Assembly: GCF_018798885.1 (NCBI RefSeq)
Contig: NZ_CP076361.1
Location: 248,001 to 312,000 of the forward strand
Direction: 5' to 3'
Source of the DNA: Gemmobacter fulvus
Lineage (GTDB): Bacteria > Pseudomonadota > Alphaproteobacteria > Rhodobacterales > Rhodobacteraceae
Length of the DNA: 64,000 bases
The position numbers and the translations under genes are program-made. Position 1 is the stretch's first letter; each line of letters begins with the position of its first letter. Below, piece after piece: positions 26,425 through 35,950 of the stretch. The notes beneath the pieces are model-generated. The model saw only the letters and a list, made by a program, of their open reading frames with translations. It ran no database searches and had not been told where the DNA came from.

Positions 26425-29085
26425 TTACCCTCCGATGGCGGCTTCGGCCGCTGCAATGGCCGCCTCGGCCTGTGTGATGTCGGCCCCGCCCGCCTGCGCC
26501 ATATCCGCGCGACCGCCGCCGCCTTTGCCGCCAAGGGCCTCGGCCGCCGCCTTGACCAGGGTCACGGCAGACAGACGATCCGTCAGATCAGCCGTGACAC
26601 CCGCCGCGACCGCCGGTTTCGCGCCGGTATCGGCAATCAGCAGCACCGCGCCCGAGCCGAGCCGCGACTTCATCTCGTCGATCAAGCCGGGCAGATCCTT
26701 GCCGGAGACACCGGTCATCACCTGCGCGATGAATTTGATGCCGTTGATCTCTTTGGCCTCGGGGCCGCCGGATTTGCCGCCCATCGCCAGTTCGCGCCGC
26801 AACTGTGCCACTTCGTTTTGCAGCGCCTTGCGCTCGTCCAGCAGCGCTTTCGCCCGTTCCGCCAGATCGCTGACCGGGGCCTTCAGCACTGCCGCCACAT
26901 CGGCCAGCAGTCTGGATTGTTCGGCCATATGGGCCAGCGCGCCCTCGCCGGTCAGCGCCTCGATCCGGCGCACGCCGGAGGCAGAGGCGCTGTCGGACAG
27001 CAGCACGAAGGCGCCGATTTCGCCCAGCTGCCGCACATGGGTGCCGCCGCAAAGCTCGATCGAATAGGTATTGCCCGCAGGCCCCTTGCCCGAGCCATTG
27101 AGCGCGCCCATCGACACGACGCGCACCTCTTCGCCATATTTCTCGCCGAACAGCGCCTGCGCGCCAAGGCCGCGCGCATCATCGGGCGACATCAGCCGCG
27201 TTTCCACCGCGCCGTTCTGGCGAATGAAGTTGTTGACCTCATCCTCCACCGCTTTCAGCTCTTCTGCGCTCATCGCCTTGGAATGGGCGAAATCGAAGCG
27301 CAGCCGGTCTGCCGCATTGAGCGAGCCGCGCTGCGCGACATGATCGCCCAGAATGCGGCGCAGCGCCTCGTTCAGCAGGTGGGTGGCGGAATGGTTGGCG
27401 CGGATGGACTGGCGGCGGTGATGGTCCAGCTCCAGCTTGGCGGGCTGGCCACGCAGCAGCGCGCCTTCGGTGATCTCGGCCACATGATAGACGACATTGG
27501 CGGCCTTGCGGGTATCGCTGATCCGCGCCAGCCCGGTATCCGTGCGGATCCAGCCCTGATCGCCGACCTGACCGCCGCTTTCGGCGTAGAACGGCGTCTG
27601 GTTCACCACGACGTTGACAATCGCGCCCTTCGCCTCGTCAGAGGAGCCGATGGCCGCGCCATCCTTGACAATGGCGAGGATCTGACCTTCGGCCAGCTCG
27701 CCGTCATAGCCGAGGAATTCGGTCGCGCCGTGTTTGTCGGCCAGTTCGAACCAGATCTTCGCGTCCTTGGCCTCGCCCGACCCGGACCAGGAGGCGCGGG
27801 CCTTGGCGCGCTGTTCTTCCATGGCGGCGTCGAAACCCGCCACATCCACAGCCCGGCCCTTTTCGCGCAGCGCATCCTGCGTGAGGTCGAGCGGAAAACC
27901 ATAGGTGTCATAGAGTTTGAACGCGGCCGGGCCGGGCAGATCGGCGCCTTCGGGCAGATCGGCCAGCTCTTCGTCCAAGAGCCGCAGGCCCCGGTCCAGC
28001 GTGGTGCGGAACTTGGTTTCTTCCAGCCGCAGCGTTTCTTCGATCAGGTTCTGCGCCTGAACCAGTTCGGGATAGGCGGCCCCCATCTGGCGGACCAGCG
28101 CCGGAACCAGCTTGTACATCGTCACGTCATTGGTGCCGAGCATGTTCAGGTGGCGCATTGCCCGGCGCATGATGCGGCGCAGCACATAGCCGCGCCCGTC
28201 ATTCGACGGCATCACGCCATCGGCGATCAGGAACGAGGTGGAACGCAGGTGATCGGCCACAACGCGGTGATGCACCTTGCCCGGCCCGTCGGGGTCGTTG
28301 GAGGTGACATGGGCCGAAGCCTCGATCAGGCTGCGCATCAGATCGGTGTCGTAATTGTCGTGTTTTCCTTGCAGCAGCGCGCCGATCCGCTCCAGCCCCA
28401 TGCCGGTATCGATCGACTGCATGTCGAGGTCGATCATGGATCCGTCCTCGAACTGCTCGTTCTGCATGAAGACGTTGTTCCAGATCTCGATATAGCGGTC
28501 GCCATCCTCATCGGCAGAGCCGGGCGGGCCACCCCAGATATGGTCGCCATGATCAAAGAAGATCTCGGTGCAGGGGCCGCAGGGGCCGGTCGGCCCCATC
28601 TGCCAGAAGTTGTCGCTGGTCGGGATGCGGATGATGCGGTCATCCGACAGGCCAGCAACCTTCTTCCAGATCTGCGCCGCCTCGTCATCGGTATGATACA
28701 CCGTGACCAGCAGTTTCGATTTCGGAATGTCGAAATCGCGTGTCAGCAGTTCCCAGGCGAAATTGATCGCTTCGGCCTTGAAATAATCGCCAAAGCTGAA
28801 GTTCCCCAGCATTTCAAAGAAGGTGTGGTGACGCGCGGTATACCCCACATTGTCGAGATCATTGTGCTTGCCGCCCGCCCGCACGCATTTCTGCGCCGTC
28901 GTCGCGCGCACATACTCGCGCTTTTCCACCCCGGTGAAGCAGTTCTTGAACTGCACCATGCCAGAGTTGGTGAACATCAGCGTCGGGTCGTTGCGCGGCA
29001 CCAGCGAGCTGGACTCCACAACCGTATGACCGTTGCGTTTGAAGAAATCGAGATAGGTGGACCGGATGTCGTTCAACGACGGCAT
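26425..29085 (-). CDS. alaS: Alanyl-tRNA synthetase
   Basis: An 886-residue class II synthetase. The catalytic core starts [15 protein letters not shown] with motif 1 [16 protein letters not shown]. The editing domain has the [12 protein letters not shown] zinc histidines and [13 protein letters not shown]; a C-terminal coiled segment and DHH-like domain follow. ATG 29085 is the family start. Length is typical. It lies downstream of recA (171-base gap) with a recA terminator in between, so it has its own promoter. Confidence 0.97.
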   Translation of the reverse strand: MPSLNDIRSTYLDFFKRNGHTVVESSSLVPRNDPTLMFTNSGMVQFKNCFTGVEKREYVRATTAQKCVRAGGKHNDLDNVGYTARHHTFFEMLGNFSFGDYFKAEAINFAWELLTRDFDIPKSKLLVTVYHTDDEAAQIWKKVAGLSDDRIIRIPTSDNFWQMGPTGPCGPCTEIFFDHGDHIWGGPPGSADEDGDRYIEIWNNVFMQNEQFEDGSMIDLDMQSIDTGMGLERIGALLQGKHDNYDTDLMRSLIEASAHVTSNDPDGPGKVHHRVVADHLRSTSFLIADGVMPSNDGRGYVLRRIMRRAMRHLNMLGTNDVTMYKLVPALVRQMGAAYPELVQAQNLIEETLRLEETKFRTTLDRGLRLLDEELADLPEGADLPGPAAFKLYDTYGFPLDLTQDALREKGRAVDVAGFDAAMEEQRAKARASWSGSGEAKDAKIWFELADKHGATEFLGYDGELAEGQILAIVKDGAAIGSSDEAKGAIVNVVVNQTPFYAESGGQVGDQGWIRTDTGLARISDTRKAANVVYHVAEITEGALLRGQPAKLELDHHRRQSIRANHSATHLLNEALRRILGDHVAQRGSLNAADRLRFDFAHSKAMSAEELKAVEDEVNNFIRQNGAVETRLMSPDDARGLGAQALFGEKYGEEVRVVSMGALNGSGKGPAGNTYSIELCGGTHVRQLGEIGAFVLLSDSASASGVRRIEALTGEGALAHMAEQSRLLADVAAVLKAPVSDLAERAKALLDERKALQNEVAQLRRELAMGGKSGGPEAKEINGIKFIAQVMTGVSGKDLPGLIDEMKSRLGSGAVLLIADTGAKPAVAAGVTADLTDRLSAVTLVKAAAEALGGKGGGGRADMAQAGGADITQAEAAIAAAEAAIGG

Positions 29086-29196
29086 GATGTCGTGGCTCCG
29101 CGGCTGCGCCTGATGGGCGAAATGCAATCCCGCTTCGTTTAGCGGCGCAGGGCGGGGCTGTCCACCATTGCAACAGCGATGGGCCCGCAAGTGACG

Positions 29197-29223
29197 AAAA
29201 AAGGCGCCCCCGACCGGGGCGCC
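29197..29223 (-). terminator. Terminator of recA
   Basis: On the minus strand GGCGCCCC, a 5-base loop and GGGGCGCC (29223-29203) are followed by six Ts (29202-29197), 33 bases after the recA stop. Confidence 0.85.
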
Positions 29224-29256
29224 CTTTGTTTTCGCGGCCTTAGGCTGCGCATTTGA

Positions 29257-30327
29257 TCACATGTCGACCACATCTTCCGAGGCGGCTTCGGTCATGTGGA
29301 AATCCAGACCATTCGCGGCGCGGATCTTGTCTTCGATCTCCATCGCGACGGAGGGATTGGCCTTCAGGAAGTTCTTCGCGTTTTCGCGGCCCTGCCCGAT
29401 GCGCTCGTCGCCATAGGAATACCAGCTGCCGGATTTCTCGACGACACCGGCCTTCACGCCGATATCGACCAGTTCCCCGGTTTTGGAGATGCCTTCGCCA
29501 TACATGATGTCGAATTCAACCTGTTTGAAGGGCGGTGCGACCTTGTTCTTCACCACCTTCACGCGGGTCGAGTTGCCCACCACCTCGTCACGGTCCTTGA
29601 TCGAGGAGACGCGACGGATATCGAGGCGCACCGAGGCATAGAATTTGAGCGCATTGCCGCCGGTAGTGGTTTCGGGGCTGCCGAACATCACGCCGATCTT
29701 CATGCGGATCTGGTTGATGAAGATCACCATGCAGTTGGACCGGCCGATGGAGGCGGTCAGCTTGCGCATGGCCTGGCTCATCAGCCGGGCCTGGCTGCCC
29801 ATCTGCATATCGCCCATGTCGCCTTCGATTTCCGATTTCGGCACCAAGGCCGCCACCGAGTCGATCACCACAAGGCTGACCGCACCGGAGCGCACCAGCG
29901 TATCGACGATCTCCAAAGCCTGTTCGCCGGTATCGGGCTGCGAAATCAGCAGCTCATCCAGATTGACGCCAAGCTTCTTGGCATATTGCGGATCAAGGGC
30001 ATGTTCCGCATCGACAAAGGCGCAAACGCCACCCTTTTTCTGTTCCTCGGCCACCACATGCAGGGTCAGCGTGGTCTTGCCCGAGCTTTCCGGCCCGTAA
30101 ATCTCGATGATGCGGCCCTTGGGCAGCCCGCCGATCCCCAAGGCAATATCCAGCCCCAGCGAGCCGGTCGATGTTGCCTCTACATCCAGAGCCGGATTTT
30201 CGGATCCGAGCTTCATGATCGAACCCTTGCCGAATTGCCGTTCGATCTGTGCCAGGGCGCTTTCGAGCGCCTTCTGTTTGTCCATGTCGCGCTTTCCGTT
30301 CAAATCGAGAAGGGTTGCGGTTGCCAT
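29257..30327 (-). CDS. recA: Recombinase RecA
   Basis: A 356-residue ATP-dependent strand-exchange protein and LexA co-protease. Walker A is [10 protein letters not shown]; the L1/L2 DNA-binding loops and the [17 protein letters not shown] segment are canonical. ATG 30327 ([13 protein letters not shown]) is chosen because related RecA proteins begin there; the frame runs 36 codons further through the promoter region. An SOS box and a sigma-70 promoter lie 60-110 bases upstream, showing DNA-damage induction. Confidence 0.98.
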   Translation of the reverse strand: MATATLLDLNGKRDMDKQKALESALAQIERQFGKGSIMKLGSENPALDVEATSTGSLGLDIALGIGGLPKGRIIEIYGPESSGKTTLTLHVVAEEQKKGGVCAFVDAEHALDPQYAKKLGVNLDELLISQPDTGEQALEIVDTLVRSGAVSLVVIDSVAALVPKSEIEGDMGDMQMGSQARLMSQAMRKLTASIGRSNCMVIFINQIRMKIGVMFGSPETTTGGNALKFYASVRLDIRRVSSIKDRDEVVGNSTRVKVVKNKVAPPFKQVEFDIMYGEGISKTGELVDIGVKAGVVEKSGSWYSYGDERIGQGRENAKNFLKANPSVAMEIEDKIRAANGLDFHMTEAASEDVVDM

Positions 30328-30387
30328 CCGTGATGTCCTTATCCCATAGCCGCCCGCGCGGGGCAATGTCTTGACTTGCCTCAGGAT

Positions 30388-30402
30388 GTTCCTGACTTGT
30401 TC
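30388..30402. promoter_or_regulatory. LexA binding site (SOS box) of recA
   Basis: GTTC-CTGACTT-GTTC, an exact match to the alphaproteobacterial LexA consensus GTTC-N7-GTTC (a direct repeat, unlike the E. coli box). It sits just downstream of the -10 element, where bound LexA would block transcription start. Confidence 0.9.
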
Positions 30403-30406
30403 TCCA

Positions 30407-30435
30407 TATATGCGATCAAAACGGGAACATATCAA
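30407..30435 (-). promoter_or_regulatory. recA promoter
   Basis: On the minus strand TTGATA (30435-30430), exactly 17 bases, then CATATA (30412-30407). This is close to the sigma-70 consensus. The start point would fall at the SOS box. Confidence 0.75.
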
Positions 30436-30529
30436 CTGTCTTTTCGTAAAATCAGCTTTTTCCCAAATCCGTTAAGGGATAGTTTACGCTGTGGGCGCAA
30501 AACGGCCCGGAGATAAAGAAGAGGCAGGA

Positions 30530-31129
30530 ATGCTGGTATTCTGGCACCAGAAGCTGACGATGCTCGCCACGCCCAAAACGGGCACCACGGCGGTGGAGTC
30601 CGCACTCGAATCACTCGCCCATGTGGTGATCCAGCGCCCGCCCCAGCTCAAGCACGCCTCGGTGCGCAAATATCACCGCTTCATCGGCCCCTGGCTGGAA
30701 AGTGCTGCCGGACACCCCTTCACCGTGATAGCCACCATGCGCGAGCCGCTGGACTGGCTGGGCAGCTGGTATCGCTATCGGCAGCGTGAAGATCTGGCGA
30801 ACGAGAAGAAAAGCACTGCCGGGATCAGTTTTGATGCCTTCGTGCGCGCTTATTGTTCTGAAAGCCCGCCCGACTATGCCGCCGTGGGCGCGCAGTCGCA
30901 GTTTCTGGCCCCGAAGAATGAACGCGGGCTGGACCGTCTGTTCCGCTATGAAAAGATCGAGGATCTGATCGAGTTTCTGGAGGATCGGCTGGCCTGCGAG
31001 ATCATCCTGCCCCGGCTCAACGTCTCGCCCATCGCCGCGATGGATCTGGAACCGGGCACGGAGAAACTGTTGCGCAAGGTCGCAGCACGGGATTTCGAGC
31101 TTTACGACCAGCTGTGCCAGGCGGGGTGA
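30530..31129 (+). CDS. Sulfotransferase-family-like protein
   Basis: A 199-residue protein. The start contains TPKTGTTAVESALES, resembling the 5'-phosphosulfate-binding loop of PAPS-dependent sulfotransferases, and TVIATMREPLDWLGSWYRY resembles the second (3'-phosphate) motif with RxPxxxxxS spacing. Length is below that of typical sulfotransferases (250-300). Acceptor is unknown; a carbohydrate or lipid is usual for bacterial members. ATG 30530 follows a good AGAGGCAGGA site. It is transcribed away from recA and ends at a bidirectional terminator. Confidence 0.75.
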   Translation: MLVFWHQKLTMLATPKTGTTAVESALESLAHVVIQRPPQLKHASVRKYHRFIGPWLESAAGHPFTVIATMREPLDWLGSWYRYRQREDLANEKKSTAGISFDAFVRAYCSESPPDYAAVGAQSQFLAPKNERGLDRLFRYEKIEDLIEFLEDRLACEIILPRLNVSPIAAMDLEPGTEKLLRKVAARDFELYDQLCQAG

Positions 31130-31162
31130 TCCCGCCTGCCCCGAGGCCGCCCATCTGCCATG

Positions 31163-31192
31163 AAAAAAGCGCACCCCGCAGGGTGCGCTTTT
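31163..31192. terminator. Bidirectional terminator between sulfotransferase-like gene and rpsI
   Basis: A 12-bp perfect stem AAAAGCGCACCC/GGGTGCGCTTTT with a CGCA loop; T-runs on both strands suit the two convergent genes. Confidence 0.85.
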
Positions 31193-31221
31193 CCATTCCA
31201 CCTTCGGCAGAACTCCAGGAC

Positions 31222-31716
31222 TTAGCGCTTGGAGAACTGGAAGCTGCGGCGGGCTTTGGCCTTGCCGTATTTCTTGCGTTCCACGACGCGGCTGTCGCGG
31301 GTCAGGAAGCCTGCGGCTTTCAGTGCGGCGCGCAGCGTCGGTTCATAGAGTTGCAGCGCCTTGGAGATGCCGTGCTTGACCGCACCGGCCTGACCGGACA
31401 GGCCCCCACCGGCAACGGTGGCGAACACGTCAAACTGGCCTTCGACACCGGCAACGGTGAAGGGCTGACGCAGGATCATCTGCAGCACCGGGCGAGCGAA
31501 GTAAGCGGCCATTTCCTTGCCGTTCACCACAACCTTGCCGGAACCGGGCTTGATCCAGACGCGGGCGACCGCATCCTTACGCTTGCCGGTGGCATAGGAA
31601 CGGCCAAGGCTGTCGCGCTTCGGCTCACGCGCGGCGGCCACAACGGCAGCGGCGGTCGGAGCAGCGGCGCCCGAGACGGCCGATTTCAGATCGTCGAGGG
31701 ATTTGATGTCAGCCAT
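31222..31716 (-). CDS. rpsI: 30S ribosomal protein S9
   Basis: A 164-residue ribosomal protein of the small subunit. It has the core S9 motifs [20 protein letters not shown] and [19 protein letters not shown], and the conserved basic C-terminus RRSFQFSKR that reaches the decoding site. An N-terminal extension of about 35 Ala-rich residues is typical of alphaproteobacterial S9. It starts two bases after rplM ends; the pair forms the universal L13-S9 operon. Confidence 0.98.
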   Translation of the reverse strand: MADIKSLDDLKSAVSGAAAPTAAAVVAAAREPKRDSLGRSYATGKRKDAVARVWIKPGSGKVVVNGKEMAAYFARPVLQMILRQPFTVAGVEGQFDVFATVAGGGLSGQAGAVKHGISKALQLYEPTLRAALKAAGFLTRDSRVVERKKYGKAKARRSFQFSKR

Positions 31717-31718
31717 GA

Positions 31719-32183
31719 TCAGGCGCTCCGGGTGTTTTTCGGGTTCAGCGCCGCAACGTCGAGAACGGTGGGCTGCTGAGCTTCATGCGGATGGGCGGCA
31801 CCTGCATAAACGCGCAGGTTGGTCATCTGCTGACGGCCAAGCGAGTTGCGGGTGATCATACGCTCAACAGCCTTGACCACGACGCGCTCGGGGTGATTGC
31901 CTTCCAGCACCTGACGCGCGGTGCGGAACTTGATCCCGCCCGGGTGGCCGGTGTGCCAGTAGTAGCGCTTGTCGTTGCGCTTGTTACCGGTCATCTGCAC
32001 CTTGTCGGCGTTGATGATGATAACATTGTCACCCATGTCCATGTGGGGGGTGAAGGTCGGCTTGTTCTTGCCGCGCAGGATATTGGCGACGATCGTGGCG
32101 AGGCGGCCCAGAACGATGCCTTCGGCATCAATCAGGATCCACTTCTTCTCGATATCCGCCGGAGTAGCGGTGAAGGTTTTCAT
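31719..32183 (-). CDS. rplM: 50S ribosomal protein L13
   Basis: A 154-residue ribosomal protein of the large subunit. Signatures are [18 protein letters not shown], the [26 protein letters not shown] segment and [23 protein letters not shown] 32183 ([15 protein letters not shown]) is the family start; an upstream ATG adds only four residues. A promoter and a leader hairpin lie upstream. Confidence 0.98.
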   Translation of the reverse strand: MKTFTATPADIEKKWILIDAEGIVLGRLATIVANILRGKNKPTFTPHMDMGDNVIIINADKVQMTGNKRNDKRYYWHTGHPGGIKFRTARQVLEGNHPERVVVKAVERMITRNSLGRQQMTNLRVYAGAAHPHEAQQPTVLDVAALNPKNTRSA

Positions 32184-32203
32184 ATCGTAACCCATGAAGT
32201 GAA

Positions 32204-32219
32204 GGGAGGCGAACCTCCC
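32204..32219 (-). promoter_or_regulatory. Leader hairpin of rplM
   Basis: On the transcript GGGAGG-UUCG-CCUCCC, 20 bases before the rplM start codon. It could be a site for autogenous control by L13, which is known in other bacteria, or it could influence ribosome access. Confidence 0.35.
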
Positions 32220-32236
32220 GGAATCTCGGATGGCCG

Positions 32237-32265
32237 TATCTCTCGTATTCCGCCACGCGCGTCAA
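32237..32265 (-). promoter_or_regulatory. Candidate rplM-rpsI promoter
   Basis: On the minus strand TTGACG (32265-32260), a 17-base spacer and GAGATA (32242-32237). The -35 is strong and the -10 weak. The upstream DNA (32270-32340) is unusually AT-rich, as expected of an UP-type region. Confidence 0.45.
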
Positions 32266-32379
32266 GCACCCGATATGCAATATAATATATAGAAATCAAT
32301 GGCTTGAAAAATAGGTATCAATATACCCCAATTTTCCGCCGTATTTTGCCGCCATTCCTGCCCGCAGGGGGCACGCGGC

Positions 32380-33165
32380 TCAGCGCAGCACCGGCGGCTT
32401 GTCGGGATTCATGCCGGGGGCCTGCGGTGCGGCGGGTTCGGCGGCGACGGGCACCGGCAGATCAAAGCGCAGCGCCACCTGTTCCATCGCACCGAGTGCG
32501 GTATCGGCGGCAGTCAGGAAGGCCACGTCCAACTCTCCGGCCTCGATGCCCGAAAAGGTCAGCGCCTCGGCACTGGCGCGCGCCAGCGCGGGCTGCGCCC
32601 CGGCGGCGGCATCAACGAACACCAGCATATGCCCGTGGCGGCCATCGTCATAGACCACCCCCGCCAGCAGCGCATAGGCGGCCAACCCGCCTGCCCGCGC
32701 CAGTTTTGCGTCCAGCCCGGCAATCAGGCTCTGCGGCAGGCCCTTGGGCGGATGAAAGCTTTGCGGGCGCGCCTCGGCCTCTTCCGGCCCATGCGCCAGC
32801 GTTTCGGCCAGCCAGTCCACCGCGAAGGGCGGCAGCACCATGGCCGAGGGGGCCACGCCAAGGTTGATGCCCAGCCCGATCCCCTGCCCCGCCAGCAATT
32901 GCGCCACCACCCGGCCCGGCAGCGCGGCATAGGGCGCAGGCACGCTGGTAAAAGCCGCCAGCCGCGCCTCGCTGTCGAAGATCAGCACCACCGGGCCATC
33001 CTCCAGATCGAACACCCGCGGGGTCAGCGTTTCGCCCACCGCTTCGGATTCCAGCAGCACCACCATTTCGCCATCGGCCAGCCGCTCGTAAAAGCGCAGG
33101 CGCGGGGCATCATCGCCATCGGCAGCGGCGGCCATTGCGGCATAGGCGTCATCCAGAAGGCTCAT
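32380..33165 (-). CDS. SseB family protein
   Basis: A 261-residue soluble protein. The N-terminal half has the SseB pattern (EMVVLLESEAVGETLTPRVFDLEDGPVVLIFD and a following alpha/beta domain); the C-terminal part resembles the SseB C-terminal domain. SseB overexpression raises serine tolerance in E. coli; its mechanism is not known. It overlaps the glycosylase stop by four bases, so the two are coupled. The C-terminus is rich in Pro and Ala. Confidence 0.82.
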   Translation of the reverse strand: MSLLDDAYAAMAAAADGDDAPRLRFYERLADGEMVVLLESEAVGETLTPRVFDLEDGPVVLIFDSEARLAAFTSVPAPYAALPGRVVAQLLAGQGIGLGINLGVAPSAMVLPPFAVDWLAETLAHGPEEAEARPQSFHPPKGLPQSLIAGLDAKLARAGGLAAYALLAGVVYDDGRHGHMLVFVDAAAGAQPALARASAEALTFSGIEAGELDVAFLTAADTALGAMEQVALRFDLPVPVAAEPAAPQAPGMNPDKPPVLR

Positions 33166-33776
33166 GTCCCCTCCTCCATCAGCAGGCGCACCCGGTCACG
33201 CAGCACCGGCAAAAGCTCGGCCGCGAACCAGGGATTGCGGTTCAGCCACCCGGTATTCCGCCAGGACGGATGCGGCAAGGGCAGAATGCCGCGCGCCAGC
33301 CCGTCGCGCCACATCGCCACAGCGGCGCTGACCGATCCGCGATGGCCCAGATGCCAGCGGATCGCAGTCCCGCCCACTGCCAGCGTCAGTTGCACCTGCG
33401 GATGCGCGGCCAGAACCTCGGCCCGCCAGGTGGCGGCACAGATCGGCGGCGGCGGCAGATCGCTGCCCTTCGCATCATAGCCAGGAAAACAGAAGGCCAT
33501 GGGCAGGATGGCGATTCGCGTCCGGTCGTAAAACCGGGCCTCGTCGAGCCCCAGCCACTCGCGCAGCCGCACCCCAGATGGATCGGTGAAGGGCTTACCC
33601 GAGGCATGCACCCGCGCCCCCGGTGCCTGTCCCGCAATCAGCAGCCGCGCGCCGGTCGCGTGCCAGAACACCGGGCGGGGCGCATGGGCGGTGGCTGTGG
33701 CGGCAAAGGATTGCGCGCACAGCCTGCACGCCAGCAGCCGTGCCTCCAGACCGGCAATCCCTGCCCGTTTTGCCAT
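33162..33776 (-). CDS. Uracil-DNA glycosylase family protein, 4Fe-4S type
   Basis: A 204-residue DNA repair enzyme. Motif A is GQAPGARVHASGKPFTDPSG (about 49-68) and motif B is LPHPSWRN near residue 165. Four cysteines, C17-x2-C20 and C96-x16-C113, match the spacing of the iron-sulfur cluster in family 4 uracil-DNA glycosylases. The AQ in place of GE in motif A and HPS in place of HPA are variations that could shift substrate choice. It is followed by the coupled sseB-like gene. Confidence 0.88.
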   Translation of the reverse strand: MAKRAGIAGLEARLLACRLCAQSFAATATAHAPRPVFWHATGARLLIAGQAPGARVHASGKPFTDPSGVRLREWLGLDEARFYDRTRIAILPMAFCFPGYDAKGSDLPPPPICAATWRAEVLAAHPQVQLTLAVGGTAIRWHLGHRGSVSAAVAMWRDGLARGILPLPHPSWRNTGWLNRNPWFAAELLPVLRDRVRLLMEEGT

Positions 33777-33895
33777 CCTGAACCCCCAAAGGTGCGGCAG
33801 CGCAACACCTGCGCCCCCATATCCACCCTGCCGTTGTAGCCTGCCCGCCTGCCGGATAGGAGACCCCTATCGTCTGCCCGACAGCCGGAGCCCCG

Positions 33896-35098
33896 ATGTA
33901 TCGCGTCTCGACCTTCATCCGCCACTTTGCCCGCGCCCTTCTGGCGGGCACGGCTGTTGCCACGCTCTGGGTCAATCTGGATCCGGCCAGCTATTATGAT
34001 GTGATGGAATGGCGGCTGTTCCCGCTGCCGCTGCCGGAATGGCTGGTGGCGTCGCATGTGCGGGTGACGCTGATCGCGCTGACCTCGGATCTGCTGATGG
34101 CGTTTTTCTTCTTCCTTCTCGGCAAGGAGCTGTGGGAGGCGCATATGCTGGAGCGCGGCGCCCTGCATGGCGCGCGGGCCGGTCTGCCGCTGTTGGCGAC
34201 GCTGGGCGGGCTGGCCGGGGCGATTGCGGTCTGGGTGCTGACCTCCGCGCTGATTGAGACAGCGGAGGAGGCTAGTTTCGGCACCGGCTGGGCCGTGCCC
34301 CTGGGCTGCGATGTGGTGCTGGGCTATGTGGTGGGCCGCCATGTGTTCGGCCCGGGCAGCCCGGCGCTGCATCTGCTGCTGCTGATCACCATCGGCGCCG
34401 ATCTGGCCGGGCTGCTGGCGCTGGGGCTGGCCTTCCCCGAACATCCGCTGCGGCTGATCTGGCTGCTGCTGCCGCTGCTGGCCAGTTCCGGCGTATGGTG
34501 GCTGGTCGGGCGTCATGCCAGCGCCAGCAATGAGCGCGAGCGGCAACGGGCGTTGCAGCTCTGGCCCTATGCCTGCGCCGGTGCGCTGTGCTGGATCGGC
34601 ACCGCCGCCTCGGGGCTGCCGGGGGCCTTGGGCCTGCTGCCGGTGATCCCTGCCATTCCCCATGCCGGGCGCGCCTTTGGCCTGTTTGCCGAGGCCGAAG
34701 CCTTTCTGCATGACCCGCTGAACCGCTTTGCGCATCTGCTGGTGAAACCGCTGATGGTGGTGCTGTTCCTGTTCGGGCTGACGCGCGGCGGCATTGATCT
34801 GGCGGCCTTTGCACCCACCACGCTTGTGACACTGGCGGCCCTGTGGATCGGCAAGCCTGCGGGCATCCTGCTGGGCACGCTGATTGCGGTGCGGCTGCTG
34901 CGCCTGCCGCTGCCGCAGGGCCTGCACTGGCCCGATATGGCCCGGATCGCAGGCCTGGCCACCATGGGCTTCACCGTGCCGGTGCTGGCGCTGGAAACCG
35001 CCCTGCCCGGCGGGGCCATGGCCGAAGCCGCGCGTTTCGGTCTGGCGCTGAGCCTGCTGGCAGGCCCCGCGCTGCTGCTGACCGCCCGGCGGCGCTAG
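33896..35098 (+). CDS. NhaA-family Na+/H+ antiporter homologue, atypical
   Basis: A 400-residue membrane protein with about 11 hydrophobic segments. NhaA landmarks are recognisable: FFFLLGKELW (the GLEVKREL region), GWAVPLGCDV (D139, aligned with D133), a helix with GADLAG, and WIGKPAGI (the K300 region). The paired aspartates D163-D164 of E. coli NhaA appear here as A168-D169, so one of the two is lost. NhaA exchanges Na+ for protons at the inner membrane. Transport activity here is therefore uncertain. An inverted repeat GATAGG-N5-CCTATC (33855-33871) lies 24 bases upstream of the start. Confidence 0.82.
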   Translation: MYRVSTFIRHFARALLAGTAVATLWVNLDPASYYDVMEWRLFPLPLPEWLVASHVRVTLIALTSDLLMAFFFFLLGKELWEAHMLERGALHGARAGLPLLATLGGLAGAIAVWVLTSALIETAEEASFGTGWAVPLGCDVVLGYVVGRHVFGPGSPALHLLLLITIGADLAGLLALGLAFPEHPLRLIWLLLPLLASSGVWWLVGRHASASNERERQRALQLWPYACAGALCWIGTAASGLPGALGLLPVIPAIPHAGRAFGLFAEAEAFLHDPLNRFAHLLVKPLMVVLFLFGLTRGGIDLAAFAPTTLVTLAALWIGKPAGILLGTLIAVRLLRLPLPQGLHWPDMARIAGLATMGFTVPVLALETALPGGAMAEAARFGLALSLLAGPALLLTARRR

Positions 35099-35260
35099 GC
35101 CGATCCGCCCTGCCCGAAACGTGACCCGCGCATAGATTGCCAAGCCCCCACAAGGGCTGACATAATGCTGCCCGAATGGGGTATTATCCCGATCTGTGAC
35201 AAAGAGTGACCGGGTGTTAATGAAAATGGCTTATCCGGGGAAACAACCGGAACGCAACAC

Positions 35261-35278
35261 GCGCCCGATTGCGGGCGC
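35261..35278 (+). promoter_or_regulatory. Hairpin directly before the capsule ABC gene
   Basis: GCGCCCG-ATTG-CGGGCGC, a 7-bp perfect stem ending three bases before the AGAGG ribosome site of the ATPase gene. It may affect translation; no U-run follows. Confidence 0.35.
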
Positions 35279-35290
35279 AAAGAGGCGTGG

Positions 35291-35950
35291 ATGATCGAGT
35301 TCGAGAATGTCAGCAAGTCCTTCTGGACGGGCAAACAGCGCAAGGTCATCCTTGATCGAGCCTCGTTCCGTATTGAACTGGGCAATTCTCTGGGCATTCT
35401 GGCCAAGAATGGCACCGGCAAGACCACGATCATCAACATGATGGCCGGGCTTGAAAAACCGGATGAGGGCCGCGTCCTGCGCAGCTCGCGCATCTCGTTT
35501 CCGCTGGGCTTCATGGGCGGCGTGGTCAACAAACACACCGCCACCGAAAACTGCCGCTACATTGCGCGGCTTTACGGGCTGGACCCGGATTATGTGGAAA
35601 GCTTCTGCCGCTGGCTTTGCGGACTGGCGGAATATTTCGACATGCCGGTCGGCACCTACAGCGCCGGGATGCGCGCGCGGTTTTCGTTCGCGCTGATGCT
35701 GGCGCTGGATTTCGACATCTATCTGATCGACGAAGGCATGCCCGCGACCACCGATGTCGAGTTCAACCGCAAGGCCGGGTCGATCCTGCGGGAACGGCTG
35801 CGCAATACAACTGTGATCATCGTCTCGCATCAGGCGCAGACGCTGGAAAAATTCTGCCGTTCCGCCGCCGTTCTGGCGGATGGCAAGCTGTACATGTTTG
35901 AAACCCTTGAAGAAGCGAAACGTCTTTATGACTACAAAGCTCACGGTTAA
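35291..35950 (+). CDS. Polysaccharide export ABC transporter ATPase (KpsT-like)
   Basis: A 219-residue ATPase. Walker A reads AKNGTGKTT, with Ala where the first Gly is usual; the signature is YSAGMRARFSFAL, typical of KpsT/BexA/CtrD rather than LSGGQ, and Walker B is DIYLIDEGMP. These proteins power capsule export through the inner membrane with a KpsM permease. Its end overlaps the next gene by 23 bases. No KpsM-type permease is in the window. Confidence 0.9.
   Translation: MIEFENVSKSFWTGKQRKVILDRASFRIELGNSLGILAKNGTGKTTIINMMAGLEKPDEGRVLRSSRISFPLGFMGGVVNKHTATENCRYIARLYGLDPDYVESFCRWLCGLAEYFDMPVGTYSAGMRARFSFALMLALDFDIYLIDEGMPATTDVEFNRKAGSILRERLRNTTVIIVSHQAQTLEKFCRSAAVLADGKLYMFETLEEAKRLYDYKAHG

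Noticed and set aside
26182-29142. A 986-codon open frame on the plus strand opposite alaS
   Set aside because: It lies wholly antisense to a conserved synthetase, is rich in His/Arg/Gln as expected of GC-rich shadow frames, and shows no domain.
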